Shown here piece after piece: positions 6,017 to 9,196 of a stretch of 9,196 nucleotides of DNA. The DNA is taken from NCBI GenBank assembly GCA_023399035.1, contig JAEWQX010000186.1, positions 1 to 9,196 of the forward strand, written 5' to 3'. Made by a program: the position numbers and the translations under genes. Positions within the stretch are counted from its first letter, which is position 1. Every line of letters starts with the position of its first letter. The stretch comes from Bacillota bacterium. Lineage in GTDB: Bacteria; Bacillota; Clostridia; Clostridiales; Clostridiaceae. The notes under the pieces were generated by a model. That model made no database searches, was not told the DNA's origin, and was given only the letters and a program-made list of their open reading frames with translations.

Positions 6017-6826
6017 ATGTACCGAATAGGTGAATTTTCTAAAATGACTAAAACAACAATCAAGACTTTGAGATACTATGATTCTGTAGGTTTATTAAAG
6101 CCAGAATATGTAGATGATTTTACTGGATACAGATTTTATACAACAAATCAGCTTGTTGAACTGCACAAGATACAATCATTTCGTCAGATAGGGTTATCTA
6201 TTGATGAGATAAAAGCAATTTTAATGGGAAACAGTTTTCAATATATTTTAGAAAAAAGAAAAAAAGAAATAAAAGCAGAAATTGATTATGGTACTGAGCA
6301 GCTATCCCGAATTGAATTTATTTTATGTGGAAAGCAGGAGGAAATATTTATGAATTATCAAGCTATTATTAAAGAGTTGCCAGAGTGCATAGTTTATTCT
6401 AAAAAGATGACTGTACCTAATTATGATGCGTACTTTAATGTTATACCACAAATAGGCAAGAAGGTTATGGATAAATATCCGGATTTAAAATGTACAGTTC
6501 CAGAATATTGTTTTATATGCTATCTTGACGGTGAATATAAAGAAAGGGATATAAATATAGAGTTTTGTGAAGCAGTGGATGATATGAAAGATGATTTTGA
6601 TGATATTAAATTCAAAAAAATTAAGAGTGTCACTGCAGTTTCAGTTATGCATAAAGGATCATATGCAGGATTATCATACGCGTATGCTTATGCTTTTGAA
6701 TGGATAGAGAAAAATGGATATACAGTCATTGAAGCACCTAGAGAAAACTATATAGATGGCATCTGGAATAAAGAAAATGAAAGTGAATGGCTCACAGAAT
6801 TACAGATACCAGTAATTAAAAAGTAA
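6017..6826 (+). CDS. MerR-family regulator with GyrI-like effector-binding domain
   Basis: This 269-residue transcription activator has a winged helix-turn-helix at residues 1-70 (MYRIGEFSKMTKTTIKTLRY, YDSVGLLKPE, then TGYRFYTTNQL as wing). A helical dimerisation segment covers about 75-110, and a GyrI/BmrR-like C-terminal domain about 115-269 ends in EWLTELQIPVIKK. This architecture is that of multidrug-sensing MerR proteins such as BmrR, which bind hydrophobic cations; the ligand here is unknown. I chose ATG 6017 because AAGGATG (6002-6008) sits eight bases before it. The GTG at 6008 would add three residues but overlaps that site. A MerR-type promoter lies immediately upstream and a strong terminator immediately downstream, so it is transcribed alone. 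The neighbouring membrane gene at 6909 may have been its target. Confidence 0.92.
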   Translation: MYRIGEFSKMTKTTIKTLRYYDSVGLLKPEYVDDFTGYRFYTTNQLVELHKIQSFRQIGLSIDEIKAILMGNSFQYILEKRKKEIKAEIDYGTEQLSRIEFILCGKQEEIFMNYQAIIKELPECIVYSKKMTVPNYDAYFNVIPQIGKKVMDKYPDLKCTVPEYCFICYLDGEYKERDINIEFCEAVDDMKDDFDDIKFKKIKSVTAVSVMHKGSYAGLSYAYAYAFEWIEKNGYTVIEAPRENYIDGIWNKENESEWLTELQIPVIKK

Positions 6827-6835
6827 GATAATTAT

Positions 6836-6883
6836 AAGGATCGTATTAAAGTATAATTTTATATTTTGATACGATTCTTTTTG
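6836..6883 (+). terminator. Intrinsic terminator of the MerR-type gene
   Basis: A long hairpin of about 19 bp: AAGGATCGTATTAAAGTAT (6836-6854) pairs with ATATTTTGATACGATTCTT (6861-6879), with a few G-U pairs and loop AATTTT. It is followed by TTTTG. Confidence 0.88.
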
Positions 6884-6908
6884 TTGCATATATAAATAAA
6901 ATATATTG

Positions 6909-7510
6909 ATGAGGAATAAACACGATGAAATATTTAATATAAATCAATTAAAAATGGATAGGTATTTCTCATCAATCATTTTGTAGTTATTATAGGTATT
7001 ATACTATGTTTCAAGAAAATAAGATTTAGGGAGAAAATTATACTTGGTTCAATTATAGTGTTATGCATATCATTAATTGGAAATGCAGTCTATTATGGAA
7101 ACATATTTCACTTAATAACTTTTAGTATTATGCTAGTATTTGTAGTTGTTATATTTATAAAAAATAAGCAGGCAGCTGATACACCGAAAAAAGATATATA
7201 TACAACAATGGCAGTACTTTTTATAGTGCTTGGAATATGGTATCCAGAATTCACTCATGTGAATATTGTACTCAGCCTGCTTTTTGCACCGTTAGGAATA
7301 GTACCATGTCCTACTTTATTGACTATAGGAGGAATTCTAAATTTATATCCTGGTAAGGTTAATAAAGGATTATTTATTTATACAATAATTTTAATCATTG
7401 TATATGGTGTTATTGGAACTTTTGTTTTTAAGGTGTATTATGATTTTTTATTGTTACTATTAGCTACTTTTTCTATATTAAATTTAAGGAGGATATGTTT
7501 AAAGAGATGA
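6909..7510 (+). pseudogene. Multi-pass membrane protein (DUF6064-like?), 5' part frameshifted
   Basis: The intact 3' frame (GTG 7058 to TGA 7510, 150 codons) is hydrophobic with about four to five membrane segments and a VPCPTLLTIGGILNLYP motif resembling the DUF6064 family. GTG 7058 has no ribosome binding site. The frame is open back to 6962 and still encodes membrane helix (VVIIGIILCFKKIRF), so the real start is further up. A second frame from ATG 6909 reads MRNKHDEIFNINQLKMDRYF-SSIIL and hits TAG at 6984. Adding one T to the TTTT run at 6979-6982 would join them as SSIIFVVIIGIIL, giving about 200 residues. I therefore call it frameshifted. Which start was original is unclear: ATG 6909 lacks a binding site, while ATG 6925 follows GAGGA but closes after five codons. 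Without the frameshift this is an N-terminally short CDS. Confidence 0.55.
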
Positions 7511-7870
7511 GCTAGTAAAGTGAGAAGTTTATTGGTGTGACGAATTGTTAAGTTGTGCTTGGATTTATAGGTGCAACGCTTAGAAAAGTAAATGAAAAAA
7601 AGTAAACCATTAGGAAAACATGTATAATTGAGAACTATTTTCTTCGCAACATGCTGCGAAAAACTAATAGGAAAAAATATTAAAATAGACTCAAAACAAG
7701 TTATAAAAAGGTATGTGGTTTTCGCAACTATCTGTGAAAAGTTTCTAGTAGAATTAAATTGAAATATATTATGTGTTCTGAACTAATTTGAGAGAAGATA
7801 ACTAGATAAAAAATAATACAAAAACTATGGTGTAAAAATGGTGTATAATTTGATTTGAAATCTTTTTTTA
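7511..7870. other. Intergenic region, mostly without genes
   Basis: No gene is supported on either strand. A 16-codon open tail ending at 7605 (VLGFIGATLRKVNEKK) could be a relic of a membrane protein but is too short to claim. The main structure is the pair of hairpin repeats at 7641-7740. A TATAAT at 7844-7849 lacks a -35. Confidence 0.5.
7641..7760. repeat. Two diverged copies of a TTCGCA hairpin repeat
   Basis: Copy one has TTCGCA-ACATGC-TGCGAA (7643-7660). Copy two has TTTTCGCA-ACTATC-TGTGAAAA (7719-7740). Both continue into similar CTA-x-TAG-A-rich tails. The copies are about 78 bp apart. Each keeps a stem with a six-base loop; in copy two one C-to-T change leaves a G-U pair, so the fold is conserved as RNA. 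Confidence 0.5.
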
Positions 7871-7877
7871 TAAAAAA

Positions 7878-7914
7878 TAAGAATGACTTAAACTTAGTGC
7901 TTAAATCATTCTTA
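7878..7914 (-). terminator. Minus-strand terminator next to the tRNA-like remnant
   Basis: TAAGAATGA (7878-7886) pairs with TCATTCTTA (7906-7914). An inner TTAA/TTAA follows after one mismatch, for about 13 bp in all. On the minus strand it is followed by a T run (TTTTTTAT, complement of 7870-7877), so it ends leftward transcription, as expected for a tRNA gene's own terminator. Confidence 0.6.
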
Positions 7915-7920
7915 TACAAA

Positions 7921-7935
7921 TGGTGACCCATACGG
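7921..7935 (-). other. 3' end of a tRNA gene (tRNA-Glu-like), candidate attachment-site scar
   Basis: Read on the minus strand this is CCGTATGGGTCACCA. It has the form of a tRNA 3' end: the end of the T stem, a 7-base acceptor strand ATGGGTC, discriminator A and CCA. It matches, from memory, the 3' end of Firmicute tRNA-Glu(UUC) genes. No D, anticodon or full T arm can be found upstream on that strand, so it is only a fragment. A terminator follows directly. Integrases often leave such a displaced tRNA 3' end at one edge of an island. Confidence 0.45.
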
Positions 7936-7975
7936 ATACTTAGCAGCAGATTTTATTGCCTTTTGTCAGACTATT

Positions 7976-8021
7976 AAAAAGCCTGTGAAGCTTGATGAGT
8001 ACAAGCTTTGCAGGCTTTTTT
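7976..8021. terminator. Strong bidirectional terminator
   Basis: AAAAAGCCTGTGAAGCTTG (7976-7994) pairs with CAAGCTTTGCAGGCTTTTT (8002-8020) over 19 bp including two G-U pairs, with loop ATGAGTA. T tails exist on both strands (TTTTTTA and TTTTTAA). No intact gene ends at either side. Confidence 0.8.
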
Positions 8022-8142
8022 ATGTTGTTTCCAATTTTCTTACAGTTGGATAGATTTTTTCTTTTGGTCATCTTGGTGTCACCTTTTTAGTCATTTTATA
8101 AGATTGGAATGGCTATGCATAAGTATTCATTAGCGATATTTA

Positions 8143-8193
8143 CAAGTTAATCATAGTTTGTTTAATGTAAATATATAACTTGTGCAAGTTAAT
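8143..8193. promoter_or_regulatory. CAAGTT half-sites overlapping the small-protein promoter
   Basis: CAAGTTAAT occurs at 8143-8151 and 8185-8193, and AACTTG (8177-8182) forms a 14-bp palindrome with CAAGTT (8185-8190). The palindrome covers the -35 box of the promoter at 8180-8209, so a protein bound there would block RNA polymerase. Confidence 0.4.
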
Positions 8194-8209
8194 GTATTGA
8201 TGATATAAT
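8180..8209 (+). promoter_or_regulatory. Promoter of the leader ORF/small membrane protein mRNA
   Basis: TTGTGC (8180-8185), an 18-bp spacer and consensus TATAAT (8204-8209), with a start expected near 8216. The leader would be about 92 bases, all of it upstream of the ATG at 8308, and is distinctly richer in G than the surroundings. Confidence 0.6.
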
Positions 8210-8237
8210 TTATATATTTCAAAGAAAAATCACAGAG

Positions 8238-8279
8238 ATGGGCTGTGGTGGTTGTACGTTTTCCGCCTTGGGCTGTTAG
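8238..8279 (+). CDS. Leader ORF encoding a 13-residue Cys-rich peptide
   Basis: ATG 8238 to TAG 8277-8279 encodes MGCGGCTFSALGC. It lies in the leader of the small membrane protein mRNA. Its last codons and stop cover the 5' arm and the first loop base of the hairpin that engages the downstream ribosome binding site. A ribosome finishing this ORF would therefore open that hairpin, as mok does for hok. The binding site before it is weak (AAAGAAAAATCACAGAG), so translation is not certain. G-rich codons and three Cys make it unlike its AT-rich surroundings. Confidence 0.4.
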   Translation: MGCGGCTFSALGC

Positions 8280-8301
8280 AAATAATAGTCTAAGGGGGTG
8301 G
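8263..8301 (+). promoter_or_regulatory. GAAA-capped hairpin sequestering the ribosome binding site
   Basis: CCGCCTTGGGCTGTTA (8263-8278) pairs along its full length with TAATAGTCTAA (8283-8293) and GGTGG (8297-8301), leaving three G (8294-8296) bulged. The loop is GAAA (8279-8282). Several pairs are G-U. The 3' arm contains AAGGGGGTGG, the Shine-Dalgarno of the ATG at 8308, so the folded mRNA should be poorly translated. GGGCTG also occurs at 8240-8245 and could compete for the same 3' arm. Confidence 0.65.
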
Positions 8302-8307
8302 TATTAG

Positions 8308-8475
8308 ATGATTGCTGTAATATCAATAGTTTCAATAACAATTGTATCTATTCTATTAATTAATAGGGCATTTAGCAAGAAGACAAAATCTTGTGAGTTT
8401 TGTGTTGATATTAATATAAAAGGTTTTAAAATAGAGTTTAAAACAAATGAAAAGAACGCCCCATCTGACAAATAA
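8308..8475 (+). CDS. Small single-TM basic protein, type I toxin-like
   Basis: This is a 55-residue protein with one N-terminal hydrophobic helix (IAVISIVSITIVSILLI, residues 2-18), then RAFSKKTKSCEFC and an alternating tail DINIKGFKIEFKTNEKNAPS, ending DK. A short TM helix followed by a Lys-rich beta-like tail is the build of clostridial type I toxins, such as those described in C. difficile, and of many uncharacterised clostridial small proteins. ATG 8308 follows a strong AAGGGGGTGG (8292-8301) at six bases, but that site is paired in a hairpin. The stop codon lies in the loop of a terminator hairpin. A minus-strand RNA would overlap the last codons and 3' region. Toxicity and membrane insertion are inferred. 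Confidence 0.7.
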   Translation: MIAVISIVSITIVSILLINRAFSKKTKSCEFCVDINIKGFKIEFKTNEKNAPSDK

Positions 8476-8482
8476 GCGTTCT
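8453..8482. terminator. Bidirectional terminator hairpin spanning the stop codon
   Basis: AGAACGC (8453-8459) pairs with GCGTTCT (8476-8482); the TAA at 8473-8475 is in the 16-base loop. The minus-strand tail is T-rich (TTTTCATTTGTTTT). The plus-strand tail is weaker (CTTTA), so part of the plus transcript probably reads on to the next hairpin. Confidence 0.55.
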
Positions 8483-8541
8483 CTTTATAAATTAAAAATC
8501 AAAAAATCTAATAGCCCTAAAACTAAAAACGTTCTAGGATT

Positions 8542-8572
8542 AGCTTAGTAGTTCCCAGCTACTAAGCTTTTC
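8542..8572 (+). terminator. Intrinsic terminator of the small-protein mRNA
   Basis: AGCTTAGTAG (8542-8551) pairs with CTACTAAGCT (8559-8568), 10 bp with loop TTCCCAG, followed by TTCTT. On the minus strand the same stem would form the 5' end of the antisense RNA. Confidence 0.7.
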
Positions 8573-8580
8573 TTATTTAT

Positions 8581-8589
8581 ATTATAACA
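8581..8589 (-). promoter_or_regulatory. Extended -10 promoter for the antisense RNA
   Basis: The minus strand reads TGTTATAAT, a consensus extended -10 (TGnTATAAT). The -35 is poor (TTTATT at 16 bp spacing), which extended -10 promoters tolerate. Confidence 0.5.
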
Positions 8590-8620
8590 GATATTATAAA
8601 AAAATAAACACAAATTTGTT

Positions 8621-8650
8621 TTGAAGTATAATTTATAAAAGTATTATAAA
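8621..8650 (+). promoter_or_regulatory. Promoter of the disrupted small gene
   Basis: TTGAAG (8621-8626) and TATAAA (8645-8650) with an 18-bp spacer, about 35 bases upstream of the start codon at 8684. Confidence 0.45.
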
Positions 8651-8683
8651 CTTAGTTCAAATAATCTAAGAGAGGTGTCATAT

Positions 8684-8877
8684 ATGAAGTGGAGTGAAGT
8701 AAGATAATTATATCCTAACCAATTTATTAAATTTAAAATTGTAGAAAGTCATGAAGATGATAATATAGATATGTTGATGATGTTGCAGCAATAAAAGAAA
8801 TAAAGGATGGACATGAAGCAATGAAAAAATTTACTAAATGCAAAAATGATCAGCTGGTATATAGAACTGTTAATTAA
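8684..8877 (+). pseudogene. Disrupted small clostridial protein (MKW-EVR-x-YPNQF family), one nonsense and one frameshift
   Basis: ATG 8684 has a good AGAGGTG (8671-8677) six bases upstream and starts MKWSEVR, then meets TAA at 8705. Past the stop the same frame reads LYPNQFIKFKIVESHEDDNI, then must shift near 8770 to continue YVDDVAAIKEIKDGHEAMKK and FTKCKNDQLVYRTVN, with TAA at 8875-8877. Joined, this is about 64 residues of a family I recognise from Firmicutes as MxWxEVRKxYPNQWV proteins of unknown function, often found beside mobile or defence genes. Both lesions are single-base-scale, promoter and binding site are intact, so loss is recent or one lesion is a sequencing error. Confidence 0.72.
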
Positions 8878-8910
8878 GAAATTATGAATAGATTAACAAT
8901 AATAATTATG

Positions 8911-8939
8911 TTTAAAAATAATAAAAAGTAGGCTATAAT
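8911..8939 (+). promoter_or_regulatory. Promoter of the Rpn-like gene
   Basis: TTTAAA (8911-8916), 17-bp spacer, consensus TATAAT (8934-8939). It gives a leader of about 70 bases before the GTG at 9019. Confidence 0.45.
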
Positions 8940-9018
8940 TATAAAAAATAAAAGTAAATATGGTTAGCATTTACCGAGGAATAATATAAAAATCAAATAT
9001 ACAGAAAGTGGGAAATCT

Positions 9019-9196
9019 GTGAATAAATCAAATGATATAAAGCATGAAGATATGATAATGAAAAAAGCCATGGATACTTTTGCAGAAGAAGGGCTGAAGT
9101 TCTTTGGTATAGATAAAAAGGTTAAGGATGCAAGTTCGACAGAAATAGTAGTCCTTGAAGCAAAGAATCTTCATATGGATTATACATTTTTAATGG
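9019..9196 (+). CDS. Rpn/PD-(D/E)XK-type nuclease or transposase-like protein, 3' truncated by window
   Basis: GTG at 9019 follows AAGTGGG (9006-9012) by six bases, and 59 codons run off the end of the window. The visible part has NDIKHEDMIMKKAMDTFAEE, GLKFFGIDKK and STEIVVLEAKNLHMDYTFLM. This is the N-terminal end of clostridial Rpn-like recombination-promoting nuclease / putative transposase proteins; the LHMDYTFLM strand carries the first acidic residue of the PD-(D/E)XK fold. The catalytic ExQ-type residues would lie beyond the window, so activity cannot be judged. Alternative starts are ATG 9052 and 9058, which would cut a conserved stretch. The family is common in mobile and accessory regions. 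Confidence 0.7.
   Translation, partial: MNKSNDIKHEDMIMKKAMDTFAEEGLKFFGIDKKVKDASSTEIVVLEAKNLHMDYTFLM

Larger units (their letters stand above)
8446..8574 (-). ncRNA. Candidate antisense RNA (antitoxin-like) to the small-protein mRNA
   Basis: A minus-strand extended -10 (TGTTATAAT, plus 8581-8589) would start an RNA near 8574. It begins with a 10-bp hairpin, AGCTTAGTAG/CTACTAAGCT, and runs left to the GAACGC/GCGTTC hairpin. On this strand that hairpin is followed by TTTTCATTTGTTTT, a good terminator. The RNA of about 125-130 bases would be fully complementary to the 3' end of the small-protein coding region and its 3' UTR, the typical position of a type I antitoxin. No transcript data are available. 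Confidence 0.45.

Noticed and set aside
7486..7510. Perfect AAGGAGG at the end of the membrane gene
   Set aside because: ATG 7495 and ATG 7504 downstream close within a few codons, and the motif is explained by Arg codons of the coding frame.
7728..7931. 67-codon minus-strand ORF starting MGHHLYKN
   Set aside because: Its first codons are the tRNA-like CCA end and terminator hairpin; composition is low-complexity.
7898..8053. Plus-strand open frame reading GDPYGYLAADFIAFCQTIKKP
   Set aside because: No start, crosses the tRNA-like scar and the terminator stem; apparent coding look is not supported by any family.
7940..8071. 43-codon minus-strand basic ORF (MTKRKNLSNCKKIGNNIKK...)
   Set aside because: Has an AGGTG-like site before ATG 8071, but the 19-bp bidirectional terminator lies entirely inside it, so it is unlikely to be translated whole.

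Overview
The window reads as low-GC Firmicute DNA, most likely a Clostridium sensu stricto or a close relative. It is very AT-rich, prefers AAA/ATA/TTA/AGA codons, has strong AGGAGG-type ribosome binding sites and U-tailed hairpin terminators, and its protein families are typical of solventogenic or gut clostridia. I ran no searches; family names come from recognising motifs.

Left part (1-5315): the 3' end of a maltose/galactoside O-acetyltransferase-type gene with a clean terminator. About 1.1 kb of sparse DNA follows, holding a good promoter with no evident gene, an untracked 52-residue ORF and a strong isolated terminator. Next come a short AraC-family regulator (TTG start) and a free-standing B3/B4 (PheRS-beta editing-like) domain protein. 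Convergent to these is a second cupin-AraC regulator, transcribed divergently from an EamA/DMT-type 10-TM transporter. Their shared intergenic region carries an imperfect 59-64 bp repeat that could be the regulator's operator.

Middle part (5316-7510): decay and small genes. A minus-strand small gene has a perfect Shine-Dalgarno but its C-terminus is plausible in two frames. Then comes the C-terminal stump of a zinc-type medium-chain dehydrogenase. A MerR/GyrI-like regulator follows, with a textbook 19-bp-spacer MerR promoter and dyad in front of it. Last is a multi-pass membrane protein whose 5' end appears to be broken by a one-base deletion in a T run.

Right part (7511-9196): accessory region. 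Two hairpin repeats are followed by a 15-bp match to the 3' end of a tRNA-Glu-like gene with its own terminator, read on the minus strand (a possible integration scar). The most interesting locus is at 8143-8589. A promoter leads into a structured leader with a 13-codon cysteine-rich ORF, which overlaps a GAAA-capped hairpin that engages the ribosome binding site of a 55-residue single-TM, basic small protein. A minus-strand extended -10 promoter downstream would make an RNA antisense to that mRNA's 3' part. This is the layout of a type I toxin-antitoxin module with a mok-like leader ORF. After it come a doubly disrupted small clostridial gene and the start of an Rpn/PD-(D/E)XK-like nuclease gene that runs off the window.

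Counting the dehydrogenase stump, the membrane gene, the small disrupted gene and possibly the minus-strand gene, the right half is unusually rich in broken genes, as expected of an integration hotspot.
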